DNA of 64,000 bases from Lingula anatina (taxonomy: Eukaryota > Brachiopoda > Lingulata > Lingulida > Lingulidae), in the NCBI RefSeq assembly GCF_001039355.2, contig NW_019774291.1, forward strand, positions 561,276 to 625,275, given 5' to 3'. The notes beneath the pieces were generated by a model. That model was not told where the DNA came from. It searched no databases and saw only the letters and a program-made list of their open reading frames with translations. Positions 35,289 to 47,870 of this stretch are shown here, piece after piece. A program made the position numbers and the translations under genes. Every line of letters starts with the position of its first letter. Within the stretch, counting starts at the first letter, position 1.

Positions 35289-38200
35289 ATGACAGATACA
35301 GCAAGCAATGGTGGTGGTGATGCACCCACAGACTTAGAACGGAAGATTATTAAACAAATAGAGGTATGTTACTTATATTATTGAATAATAAGTAGTACAT
35401 GTTTGTATGTTTATAATGGTGATCTACTGACAACTTTCCTTGAATATTGATTAGGTTTTAATTTCATCTTGGTCAATCAGTGTAAAAAAAAAGCCTTAAA
35501 TAAATGTTTATAAGAAATTGAAATGAGTAGATGTTATGAAATGAAAGTATGTTATGTGTGGTATGTATGAAATAATAAATACTTTCTTATTTGATCTCCC
35601 AGTATTACTTTGGGGACCTCAACCTGGGCAAAGATAAATTCATGCAGCAGCACATCAAGGAAGATGATGGATGTATCCTTTCAATATTAGAAATCTCAGA
35701 TTAACTTAATTTAGATGTATGTGGGAGTACTGTTGTTTACTCATAGCTGCTTATTTTTTGAGCAAAAAATCATCAGGTGGACACATTTCTTCATGATGAA
35801 ATGTTCAATTTTAGAAACTCTGCTTTGCAAATTTTGTGAAATAAGAATTATGAAGCCAATACATTTTTCCTTGACATGTTTTCAAAGGGATCTCTTTAGA
35901 AACACTGATAACATTTAACCGCTTGAAAGCACTCTCCACAGATTTTGAAGTTATTTGCAGTGCGTTAGCTAAGTCTTCATCAGGTCTTATGGAGGTAGGT
36001 ACAAACTGTCAATTAGTCATAGGAATCTAAAAATTAAAAAAAAAATATATGCAAGCAAGTAAAGCGTAAACTTTGAGATTTAGTCATCATATTTTTTCTT
36101 GTGCCTTTCCCTTGTTTGTAACCTATTTGTCCTACTTCTTTACAGAAACATCAACTCAGCATCCTGATAAAGATTAACCATTTATTAATTGTTTTACAGC
36201 ATCTGTTAACAGTTAAAAGTTTGGGACACAAGGAACTATTGGAGATTTAATTTCTGTTAAATCACTTTTCATAGTGTTAAAAATGATATTTTAGATAAGT
36301 GAAGACCATAAGAAAGTTAGGCGGAGTCCATCTAAACCACTTCCATCACAGACTAAAGAACGCAAAGAAGATATGAAAGCAAGGAGTATTTATGCTGTAA
36401 GATTTAATCTTTATTTTACATTTAAATTTGTTGTAACCTATATTAGGGATTATTATACATATTTATCCAGCTAACAGGATGGTGTTAAAAGATTAAATTT
36501 TCTTCAGCTGAAAAATAAGTTGTTACTTTTTAATTAATTCAAGAACATGATTTAAATGCAGCATTTGTTCTTATCAGAAAGGATTTCCGGACACAGGTGT
36601 TGACTTGGATCAGCTAATGGAATACTTTGAAAAATATGGAGAAGTTGATAATGTTTTCATGAGGAAAAACCAGGAAAGAAAATTCAAGGTAAGAATAGAA
36701 AGGTGTCTGCAGTTTGGTGATTGTGTGCATTTTAACACCCATTTGTGTATGAGGAAATCTTTCACTCTAATTATCAGTAAGAGTTACTATTCAAATATCC
36801 TGAGTCATTGAATGTGGAAGAATGGGAAAATTGATCAGAACCTCATAATGCCAAGAACCCATTCACAATTATAATATGTATTTTTGGTGCTCTACATTCT
36901 CTTCAGGTGTTTGATTAATTGTTTGTTTTTTATAAATACATCATTAAGTTACCCGATCTGTTTGTGTTTCAATAGGGGTCCGTGTTTGTAATGTTTAAAT
37001 CACTGGAAAGTGCAGCGAAGTTTATTGGAGAGGAAGGCACAAAGTATGGTGACCAGGAGCTGGTCAAATGCTACAAGTAAGTTGGAAGGGTGTGGTATAA
37101 ACTGCATAAAAAGTTTGTGATAAGCTGTTACCCTTAAAAATTACCCAACTGTAGTAAATTTCTTGGATATCTGGATTATTAACAAAATTTTGATTTAAGC
37201 CCATTTGTTTAGTTTTAGACTGATAGTTATTTAAGTTGAAAACAAAACTTAAAATTTGCAATTGATTGAAAAGTAATGATCATTATTTTATCATGCATTT
37301 TATACTTACAGAGATGATTACTTTAAAAGGAAACTAGAAGAAAAAAGAGTTAAAAGACAAGATCAGTTGAAAGAGAAAGAGGAGTAAGTATTTTGATAAG
37401 GAAGTGGCTTCACACAACTCATAAGGGTGATGCTGGCAATTTATGAATGCAAAATAATCATTGAGAATTTAAAATATCTTTTCAGTGAACCTTAGGTAAC
37501 TAGCTCTCAAACTATTCTTTCAAAATACTCTACCCAAACCCAAGTACCCAAACCAGGGGTTTCTCCAGGATTTGGGGCACAGGGAGTCCAAAATGTGAAT
37601 CTGTACTTTGGTCATGGATTTATTGTCCAACCCAAGCAAGCACAACAAACCAACCCCAATAACTTTGTAAGCTAGGTGTACAGCCATGTTTAGAAATTTA
37701 GGCTGTCTTTTGAGGCTAATGGCCAGAAGGCTCTCTTAGGAAAGCTTTGACCCAAACTAATTTCTATATCATTTTTGAATATAGTGCAATGCAAACAAAA
37801 TTTATTGCCAAAATTCACCATAATGAGTTTCTGTGTACAATCTAATTTTTTAAACCAACATGTGTAGTATGAATTTTATTTAGACATAATTTAGTTAAAT
37901 TTATTGTTAATTTGTCACGTGGTCAGGTAATTTTGATTTTAAAAAATGGCTACTTTACCGGAAGTTGTTGTTTGGACAGATGGACTTGCTTAGTATTCTT
38001 ATCTTCCAAAGTTACAAATAATTTGTTAGATAAAGCAGGGATCTGTTAGATTTCTAAAATTTCGTTTTTTACAGATTCTTATTTCTGTATGTGGAAAATA
38101 CCTTTTAATATCTTTGTAACTTTTTAGTCATAAAGATCGTGTAATTTATAAATCTAATGTTATACATTTTTATTTTGTCAGACAAAAACAGAAACAGTTG

Positions 38201-39271
38201 GAAGAAGAGAAAAAGAAATTAGAGGAGAGAATAACAAAGGGAGCAATATTGCACTTGACAGAACTTGCAGACGATGTTGTGCGGGAGGACCTGAAGAACT
38301 TTTTTAATGATCATGGCAAAGTTGCATGGGTGGACTTTGAGAAAGGAGACAAAGAGGCGAGTTGATGTATCCTGCTGTCATATATTATAGTATTTTTGTG
38401 ATGAGATGTTATGCAGTGAAAAGTACTTCCCTGCCTTGTGTTATAATGATGTTTAAAATTTTGGCAAAATAATGTTCGGTGGTGTGATTTTGAGTTTTAG
38501 TTTTAGTTTTTTTAAGTAGAAGTTATTTGGCCAAACCATCTAGTGAGTAAAACATAAAGACATGAAGACTGCATGAAGAAAATAATGTGAAGAAAATGTA
38601 CTTCATATGGATGAAAAAGCAAAGGTTTATAACATTATGTTTGAAGATAGCAGCATTATATTTTTTTTTCTTTTTGCAGGCCTTTGTGCGTTTTGGAACA
38701 GGAGAAGCTAGTGCAGCTTGGAAATCTGCAATGGAAGCTGGAAGTGGAACAGTAACTGTTAATGGTGCACAACTTAAGGGAGAGGTTCTGGAAGGTAGAG
38801 ATAGATTTTGTTTTGTTCATTAGAAAGGAGTATAAAGCTAGTCATTTTTAAAATGCAAATAAGATTGTCATTAGTAATTATCAATAAATTTTGTGTAAAC
38901 ATGGAGCCCATACTGTTGAATTTTTAAAATCGTTCTACTTTTTATTTTCTGAACAGGTGATGCAGAGTTGGAACATTGGAGAACAATTTTTAAGGCGCAA
39001 GCAGATATGAGAGATAGGAAAAGAAAGGGAGGCAACAAAAACTTTGGAAAGAAAGGAGGAGGAAAAAAGTTTCAGGTATTATACTGAATAAAATTAATTT
39101 TTACATTACCATTTTTTCTAATGCCCTAGATTGAATGCAAGTCATTTGTGTTGTCTCATTCATATTTTAACGTCACTGTTTCATTTATTGCTTCAGAGCA
39201 AGAAGAAATGGGGAAATGATAATAACAGTGATGATGAAGGACCACCTACTAAGCAACTCAAGACTGAATGA
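35289..39271 (+). CDS. SSB: Lupus La protein homologue (La autoantigen, SSB)
   Basis: Eleven coding exons join in phase: 35289-35363, 35603-35672, 35888-35994, 36295-36396, 36578-36688, 36976-37076, 37312-37383, 38182-38356, 38680-38794, 38957-39075 and 39197-39271, giving 373 residues (human 408 from memory). La binds the UUU-OH end of RNA polymerase III transcripts and helps tRNA maturation and folding. The La motif (about 15-95) has the key aromatic and acidic residues: KQIEYYFGDLNL, KDKFMQQHIK and LITFNRLKAL. RRM1 (about 125-195) starts SIYAKGFPDTGVDLDQLMEY and has GSVFVMFKSLESA. A charged helix leads to RRM2 (GAILHLTELADDVVREDLKN, KVAWVDFEKGDKEAFVRFG). The tail is basic with an SDDEGPP stretch and ends KQLKTE. 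Intron 8 starts with GC rather than GT. Poly(A) signals AATAAA lie at 39848-39853 and 39862-39867. Confidence 0.97.
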
Positions 39272-40985
39272 AAACTAGGCATTTTAGGATTGTTTTACCA
39301 AGTATTTAAAGACCACTTTCAGGGGGTTATAATATAAGCAAAGTCGCAGAGCTGGCAGAAGATGAAGTGGTTTTATATTGAAATGAATGGTAATATATGA
39401 GAAGCATCTTTTATGAACATTCTACATCTTCACTACAACCAAAAAGACTAAAGAATATGGGGATGATTATGTCAGACCTTGCACAGTGTACATAAAAATA
39501 CTCTTCTTGTGTACAAAGATCATTGTTTTATGAGCACTCTGTAAATTTTTTAAGTAAGTTTTTTTTGTCAGCCATTGATCTTAATTACAGTTCACAGTTT
39601 TAAAAGAAATGGCCAAGTGCTGCCTCGTACATGTCAACTTTTAAGGAGAACTGTTTTAAAATTCATTTTATTACCTTGCAAACCCCCTTTGTAAGGTCGA
39701 AGTAATCTTCTGTTTTCGTAAACGTTTTCATGCATAAGTTTTTCAGTGGTGCCGTTATAAGATGGAAAATTAAAAGGAAATGTTAAACTACTTTAGTGGT
39801 AAATATCAGGCATTTTGCTTAAGAATATTTTTTATTTTCTTTGATACAATAAAATATTTTAAATAAACACAATGTTATTTTTTATAACATGCCATGAAGG
39901 TTTACAAAAAGCACCAAAAAAACCAGCATGGAAATAATCTGTGCATTCACACTAATATGCTCTTAACAGTGGAGTGCTTATTTTAAGCAGCAAATGACAT
40001 GTTCAAGTAAACACCTGTACCAGTACCATCCCTTAACAGCAAAGTGTGGGAAGCTTGTTGGTAATGGTATTGAACTTACAATATTGAAGAACAAATATAC
40101 AATTCTAGTAGCATTAAATACATACAACAAAATGGGATTTCAGTAAAAACGGTGTAGATAAAAATACAATACCTTAAATGTAGGATTTTTCTAAATGTGA
40201 TAAAACAAGCATATTTAGGTTGATGTCAAGATTGTTTGATCCTCCTGTTTCATCAATCTTATTTATTCTGCTTGGAAAAACTTGCCGAAATAAGGTTTAT
40301 AAGCCCATGCACATTACATAAGAGATCAATACCTTAATCTAGCAAATCACCTCAAGTACATTGCTGAAGCTAGCAGTTTCTTGTGATTAAATCTTACAAC
40401 AAAGTATTGGTTGCCAAATTCTATGTTATACTAACCTCCAACACTACTAATATAATTGGCTCCATTGATTATTTACTCAGAATTCATTGGAAAATTCAAA
40501 TGATGCACAATTGTTACTCAATTTTTCTATTACCACACTGTGCTGAATGTGGAGAAATATGTTGGACAAAAAGAGTTCCCTCAAATGAAAATCCATCTTG
40601 TTCACTTCTGTTTAGAGATTCACCAACCATTGATTACAAACGATTGTTTTACGTTCAAGAGTAGCATCACATTGCATAACCCAGCACATGATTAAACAGA
40701 ATGCTTTAAAACAATATTTTTTCTAATCAAACACTGGATCAGATGCGAGAAACCTTTAAAAAATGCATATTCATAAAAACTTCTCTTTTTATTTGTTGAA
40801 AATCTGTCGATATTGCAATTTTTATATTTGAAATATTAATATATTTGGCAGATCGCTAAAATGTGTTCCAAGTCTTAGCTACTAAATATCTCATGCTAAG
40901 ATATAAACAATTATCAACATAAAACTATATAAATCTGTCAGCTTATATTACAACTGTTATAAAAACAATATAGATCTGTTCAGTG
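39272..40985. other. 3' regions of SSB and the PLAC8-family gene (convergent)
   Basis: The SSB 3' untranslated region runs to about 39870, judged from AATAAA at 39848 and 39862. A minus-strand AATAAA at 40788-40793 could end the PLAC8-family transcript about 195 bases after its stop. Nothing else is supported. Confidence 0.55.
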
Positions 40986-43900
40986 TTATAGTGCACTAAC
41001 AGCTCTCTCCCTTCTCATCTGCAACCTTTCCTCTTCGGCCTCCATATGATCAAGCTCCCGTTTCATTTGACACAAAATGCACGGCTTACAGAATAAAGAA
41101 GCACAGAAATCCCCCAGTATTGAGCCCTATGAAAGAAAAATAAACCAAAATGTCACATTTTTGTTTTGCTTGTGAACTTGCATTACAGCCTACATAATCT
41201 TAATTGACATCTCAAGCAGATTATTTCATACTTGATGCTATTTAAGGCGCTCTGATAGAGCCAGGAAGTGTTTTAACCAGTCTATACTTTGACTGACAAC
41301 ACCTATCAGGCTCTGGGGAAATGTGTTCATATATGGTCAGCATAAAGCATACATAAGAGCATAAAAGATATATGTATGGCTTTCCTCACAGTATATACTG
41401 ATTGATACTTTAATAATACTATGATAATTCACCCTTAACACTAGAGGTTCTGAGCTCTTCTCCATACTGGGCACTCGTTCACAATGATAGGCAACTGAAG
41501 GAAGGTGTGATACATAATTCATTAATTTACCCAATTAGATAAAATACTTTTCTTTAATTTGTAAAGGGTAAAGTTGATGATACAAGTAAAGCATTCAAGT
41601 TCAGTTGATTTACCCAAATAAAATGCTGGCAAATATCTTCCCTTGTGTTAAATTACCACACAAATGTTGGGTATTTAATAACGAGATATATTTATTTATC
41701 AAATATCCACATTCATTTATATTGAGATAATCGTACTAACCAATCTGTGTTATCATTTTGTTGGGCTAAAATTGTCAAAATTGATTATTTTGACCGAGTG
41801 CCACTCAACTTAAAGGTTATACTGGACCAGGTGGTAATTACGTTTTAGAGTGAATTAATCAAGCAACTTTCTAGACAAAATAAAGTCAGACATTTAACAT
41901 ACTGTTTTTCAGTGTTAGTGGCTAAGATTGAGCCAAATTAAATACATAACTAGATTTTCTAGCAATGGTGCCTCATCTAATGAATAGGCTTAATTCAGCT
42001 AAAAGGTTTCTTTTAGGGGAAGCCTGGTAAGGCTGTGTTATTAAAAAAGTATCTGGGAGCTGTTTCCAGATGACTATCCAAGCTCCAATCACTGCTTTTA
42101 GTTAAAAACAGATAATTATTACATCTAATATCTGCATTGTTGCAATCTTGAAAGTTCCCATGTTTTCTTCAAAATTAAAGATACTTTATAAAATGGGCAG
42201 TGGTCTGAGGCTTTCTTTAATTATAATTTAAATCTTCATGCTTGTTATCCACCTTAAAGTTTATAAGGAACCAATTTCACTGATATTTTAATGCTTTTGC
42301 TTCTCAAAACCATATTTAAGCACTTATTTCAGTTTTGGTATTAATGAGACAATTTAAGTTAAAATGTAAAACAATGGATCCGATATACTAAATATCAACA
42401 ACGACATAAAACATTCCAAATTTCATTACACATCTGATAACTTAATCCACTTGCTCTAAACATGCTTAAAAAGGAAAATGATCACTTGATATCATATAGA
42501 AACATTACCTATTCTTTTTTTTTTTTTTACTTATCATATCTGATTCATCATCAAAATTAATACAAACATAATGACAAATAATTTCAATTCAAGTGCTTTT
42601 TTGCCAAACCTCAGGCAGCTGATGAGTCACAGAAAAGTGCTTGCCAATCTCAATGTGCTATGTCTCACCTGTATATTGTACATCATCCTCATCTTTAACC
42701 TGAGAGACATTGTAGAGAAAGGAACGCACCACGGCATACAGCAACCCTCCTTCATCCTGTCTGCCATCCAGCATTCAAAACACACCAGGCAGCAACAAAT
42801 TGCACAACCTTAAACAAAGCAAAATATTTAGCATTACTTTCAAAGACAAACTGCAGCCTCAAGATGAAAACCTGCAAGTAGTAATTATTTCCTAAATTTT
42901 AAAATGAAGGCTCATGTTGTCCACCCTCTATTCTTTTACTGCATCCACACACATTTTTATCATTGTTTTCAATGTTTTCACATAAAAGTTAACAGCTTAT
43001 TTTTTCTGTATATAGGTGCTTTCACAATGAATCTATGGGCACATTCAGAACAGCAGACTAACAGATCTGCAGATCAAATATGGCAACCCACTAAAAAGCT
43101 TGCCACTTAATTCCCGATTAGACACTAAATAAATTCCCAGTGGGGATTATGCAACAAGTATTCAAGTGGGTCGGCCATATTTGATCTGCGGATATGTTAG
43201 GCCACATTCAGAATGGATGATCCGAGTACTTACTGATCCACCAACTAAATATGGCCGAACACAGTTTAAAAGCAATGCCCCCCGATTCCTGATGGTCTCC
43301 CCAACTCGACATGCACCTTTAAACAGATTAAATCTCTGCTTTGAAGTTTAATTGCTAGGCCCCTGCAGCGACGGCGCATGTGGAGGCGGGGAGACCATCA
43401 GGAATCAGCAACATCACTTTTGAACTGTGGTCGGTGGATCAGTAAGTACTCAGATCATCCACTCTGAATGGGGCCTTAGGGCACATTCCCATAGACTTTA
43501 GATCGATCTATCCCTGTGGGGAGTCTCACTAGATTACTCTCAGATAATCCGGTTTAAATGTCCGTCCCGCCTACTACAAGCTGTAAGGGGGTAATTAACT
43601 TTCGTGCCCGCTCGGCTGACAGCTATTTAGCGTGAACCCCCAGGGAGTTAGGTCGATCTTAGTTGGATCGATCTAATCTCTGGGAATGGGGTCTTAGTCT
43701 GCTGTTCTGAATGCGCTCTATCGTACTGCATGTAGCTACTGTGCACTAACTCTAAAGGAACTCTGATTGAATACAATCAGTTAAGCAGATTAAATTAGGC
43801 CTCCTCTTGTTTCAACATACTTGTAGGACTGATGACAATCAGTTAAGCAGATTAAAAAGCCTCCCCTTGTTTTAACATACTTGTACAATCACCAGTTTTT

Positions 43901-44282
43901 CTGAGTTCTACTCAATGCCATGTGTGTTAATCTGATAATCTGACTGCATTCAGGAAGAGTACCCGTAGAGTTAGTTTGCAGTAGCTAGTACGATAGATTC
44001 ATTGTGAACACACCCAATGATGTTTCTGACTGAAACTACTACTACTAGAAAGTTAAATATCAAAGTGTAATATATTCTTCCCTTCTAGACTAACAGCTTG
44101 TCAATGACATTTATGAAGAAACCACTGAAATGTAAGAACTCTTAGGAAGAACCACATCAATCAGCACTATACACTATACACTACCACAGCTTTTGAGCAA
44201 TTAAAGATATAAAATTGCATCTCAATAACAACACATTTTCAAAGAAGGCCTATTGATCTCTGAAATAAATGAAATTTGATAA

Positions 44283-44313
<31 letters not shown>

Positions 44314-47300
44314 CAATTTTAAAACAATTTGTATTTTCTTTGTTATTTTAAAGTAGTACATTCACAGCATCAGTTACATCTATTTTATGAAAGCAGCCTA
44401 ACATCCAGAATTTTGTCACCAAAATGTGTTTGTCTGTCTTTGTAGTTGTTTCCAGGCAATGTAATTCCTTTTCTCAACCAAACCTTTCTCAAGGTTTTTT
44501 TCCTGCCCAAAAATTTAATGTATTGGTAACTGTAACTTAATTAGTGTTCTTCATAAGTGTGTCTCCTTAAAATCTAACAGATAAATTGGCAAAGTAAGGG
44601 AACTGTCTTTCTGTAAATAGGTAAGATTAATGGACAAGATAAAATTAACAAAGTTTTTGCCCACAATATAATTTAATAACTTGTGATGCTTACAGGCATT
44701 GGTGCCATCACAACATTGGCACATTCCAGAATTCCATGGTCTTGGTTCCTTGTCTGTCTCAGTAGAATATTGGGAATTGTGCCAAGATTTTGGCTGGGTT
44801 GACACTGGAGGGGGTGATGATATTTGAGTTGTAGGATGTGGTGCACGCTGTGGAGCAGAGGAGGCCTGGAAGAAATGATGCATTTTTTTGAGAATACTAA
44901 TAAGAACTAGATCAGGAAGTACTACAGCATGTAAAATATTCATAAATTACTATGAACTAATTATTGCAATAGGTCAAATTAAGACTCATGTACATTTAAT
45001 TAACCTTTCTATATAATTATTCTCTACATATGATATGTGTACTGCAAATTGTCAAAGCAATGTCATCTGGGTGATTTTAGAAATGTTTCTGTGATATCTT
45101 GTTAAACTGCAAACTCATGATTGGAAATCATCATTTAGCTATGAAGTTTACAAGCAAAACATTTATTTTGATATATATGACAATATTTGTGATGTATAAT
45201 ATTTTGATGACCTTGGCAGCATTCTTCCTTCTCCGAAGTATAACATACAGTTGCTGCCTTAATGTGTTTTTTGGTCTCTATCTTATATCTCAATTATAAT
45301 GCCAGCTGCAATTTTTTCACATTTTCATAACCGACAGGTAAACAAACAGTAAGTGAACTAACTCCAAAGATTTACCCTGCAGGAATTAAGATGCAGCACC
45401 AGATAATAAGATCTTCAATTAAAGCACATCTAGAGACCCAGTAATATAATTTACAACTGTCGAAGATAAGAGAATTGAGTGACATACCATGTTTGACACC
45501 TGTGTGAATATATACCTCAGCACAGTATGGATTACACTGCATTCAGATACCAGTAGCGGCCTCTAAGCCTTGGAGTGTATAAATTAGTTCAACTGTCTTA
45601 GCAAACCTTAGCCATCTCCATCTTCAGGCTTAAAACAATGAGGAACATCTGCCCTAAAATAATATTTATGTTCCAGTTCTTGGAACAACTTGGTGTAGTA
45701 TTTAATAATAAATCTAACTGGTGTACTGTCTGGCAATGGCATTTTACCAAATGGAAATGACAATTTATATTTTCCCAATACAGAAAAATATAAGCTTTCA
45801 GAAATCAATGTTGCATTTTAACTATGATGAATCATAGCTTGGCTTTTCCTTTTAACACTTAGAAGTCTTGATACAACATCAATTGCTAATGCTTAATTTC
45901 CTTTAATTTAACTGCAGTTGTTTTGCGATTGATGGCATTAAAATTTCATGGCCCATTAAAAAAGCTTTGAAATGGCTTTGTGCTAAATGCTAAATGGGCT
46001 TCTAAAATGTGGAAATATTGATAAAATTAACTAGTTTATTCAAAAGGAATTCACATTAAAAAGTTTTATGTCATATATATTTGTTCATTATGCATTTTAT
46101 AAATTGTTGGTGGTAGATTGAAGCATGTTTTTCTAAATCCATTTTCCTGATGGGTACCACCTTTATTTGTTCAAATCTACCTGTCAAATGGTCACCTTTC
46201 ATTTTAACCTTCAGTAGCATTTGATTCAAATAAAATTACCACTTTAAAATTTCTACGTAAATGATTACTGTGTTTAGATTTTTTGCCTTGAAAAAACAGA
46301 ATGTAACACAGTTAATACACTTGCTTAAAGGGATGACAATGAGATCTATATTTCACAATAAATACATTGTAAACAATTCATAGAAATATAATATATATTC
46401 TATTTTATCACAAAAAATGGCAGTTATAGCAATTAATCTAAAATCTGTGCTTGTTAAGAGATTATTACAAAAAAACATCCATAGATGGCTATACTCTGNN
46501 NNNNNNNNNNNNNNNNNNNNNNNNNNNNNNNNNNNNNNNNNNNNNNNNNNNNNNNNNNNNNNNNNNNNNNNNNNNNNNNNNNNNNNNNNNNNNNNNNNNN
46601 NNNNNNNNNNNNNNNNNNNNNNNNNNNNNNNNNNNNNNNNNNNNNNNNNNNNNNNNNNNNNNNNNNNNNNNNNNNNNNNNNNNNNNNNNNNNNNNNNNNN
46701 NNNNNNNNNNNNNNNNNNNNNNNNNNNNNNNNNNNNNNNNNNNNNNNNNNNNNNNNNNNNNNNNNNNNNNNNNNNNNNNNNNNNNNNNNNNNNNNNNNNN
46801 NNNNNNNNNNNNNNNNNNNNNNNNNNNNNNNNNNNNNNNNNNNNNNNNNNNNNNNNNNNNNNNNNNNNNNNNNNNNNNNNNNNNNNNNNNNNNNNNNNNN
46901 NNNNNNNNNNNNNNNNNNNNNNNNNNNNNNNNNNNNNNNNNNNNNNNNNNNNNNNNNNNNNNNNNNNNNNNNNNNNNNNNNTTTTTTGGCCAAAACGAAG
47001 TTGTTATCCTTTTAACTTACATAGACAATGTCATTCCACCTCATTCACACACTTCCTGAAACAAAAATGCAGTGGAAGGGGGGGGGGGAGGGGTTGTTCC
47101 ATAACATTTACTCATTTATGGTATTGGTACTGTTTTGGGATTCCATTTTCTCATGGTTTTTACTGAAGCTTACTGAGAATTTTATCCAACCTTTCAGGTG
47201 TGAAATGGGCATCTTCTGCTCGAACAGATCATCAAAATGACAGCTGTCCAGTTCACTGGCTAAACCCTTGACGTGCAATCATGTAATTTATTGGTATTCA

Positions 47301-47870
47301 GTAAATAACGACAAAGTGGTTATATTGAAGAAATGCTGAAAACTTAACTATGTCAATAATGGGTTTGTATTCATGTTAGATTAATCTTAAAACAAAAATT
47401 TATATAGTGTCCTTTAATGTCACCTGATTATACATGATACGTGTATTTGACAGAACTTAAATATATAACCAGAATTTCTGAAAATGTCCTACCATTCATT
47501 CAATATCATTTCTGGTCTAAGACATTAGACTAATGTGATATCACAGTGAATATTTTTACATTCAGTACAGGAAATGGGAGAAAGCCTTTGTTCGTTGCAG
47601 ACCATTATAACTATACATAAAGGAGGCTGGGAAAAATATCTATGCCAGTAAAATTACCTCAGTAAGGTATGGAGGAGTGACTATGTACTGTTGCATGGAT
47701 GGGGCAGCATAGAGATGAGCTGCCAGTGGTTCGCCTCTTCCAGTGGCATAATGACCATACCATGGACTGTTTGACCCTCCAGGTGCGACAGCTGATGACA
47801 GAGTGGAAGTTTCTGTGGAAGAATCAACTCGGTTGACACCATATGGTTGCGGCTGTTTCTCTACTGGCAT
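40986..47870 (-). CDS. PLAC8/cornifelin-family cysteine-rich protein
   Basis: Four minus-strand coding exons join in phase: 47870-47658, 44865-44694, 42808-42669 and 41126-40986, giving 221 residues. The N-terminal half is Pro/Ser/Gln-rich (MPVEKQPQPYGV, PPPVSTQPKSW). The PLAC8 domain starts WNSGMCQCCDGTNACC and continues AICCCLVCFECWMADRMKEG, CCMPWCVPFSTMSLRLKMRM, YNIQGSILGDFCASLFCKPC and ILCQMKREL, with a charged C-terminal helix (EAEEERLQMRRER). Vertebrate PLAC8 and cornifelin are about 110 residues, so this one has about 100 extra at the N-terminus. Family members are membrane-associated or cornified-envelope proteins; the function here is unknown. A 5' leader exon probably ends at 49929. 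A sequence gap lies between the third and fourth kilobase of intron 1 side flank but outside coding exons. Confidence 0.9.
43015..44015. mobile_element. Four-element nested MITE stack (D containing C containing A plus B)
   Basis: Outermost D: left GGTGCTTTCACAATGAATCT, resuming at 43722 with CGTACTGCATGTAGCTACTG; its right end reversed reads GTTCACAATGAATCTATCGT and confirms the break. Element C (43037-43718) is inserted there with a TAT duplication (43034-43036, 43719-43721). C is itself broken at GTTAG by element A (43200-43475) and element B (43479-43693). Three TTA copies flank them (43197-43199, 43476-43478, 43694-43696). B starts GGGCACATTCCCATAGAC and ends, reversed, GACCCCATTCCCAGAGAT. 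The 3-base TTA duplications and GGG/GGC termini point to PIF/Harbinger-type transposition. It lies in the PLAC8-family gene intron. Confidence 0.85.
44287..44313. repeat. Poly-A run
   Basis: An A tract of about 27 bases in the intron between the second and third PLAC8-family exons. Confidence 0.8.
46325..46498 (-). repeat. Dispersed repeat R, copy 4 (reverse), cut by an assembly gap
   Basis: Reversed, it reads CAGAGTATAGCCATCTATGG, then TAATCTCTTAAC, TATAACTGCC, GAATTGTTTACAATGT and GATCTCATTGTCATCCCTTT, the same order as copies 1-3. The sequence stops at the N gap just where copies 1 and 2 carry their palindrome. Confidence 0.65.
46499..46981. other. Assembly gap of 483 N
   Basis: Unknown bases; any open frame drawn through it is meaningless. 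It lies in the intron between PLAC8-family exons 1 and 2. Confidence 1.

Noticed and set aside
46417-47166. Long open frames on both strands across 46.4-47.2 kb
   Set aside because: They consist almost wholly of unknown residues from the N gap.
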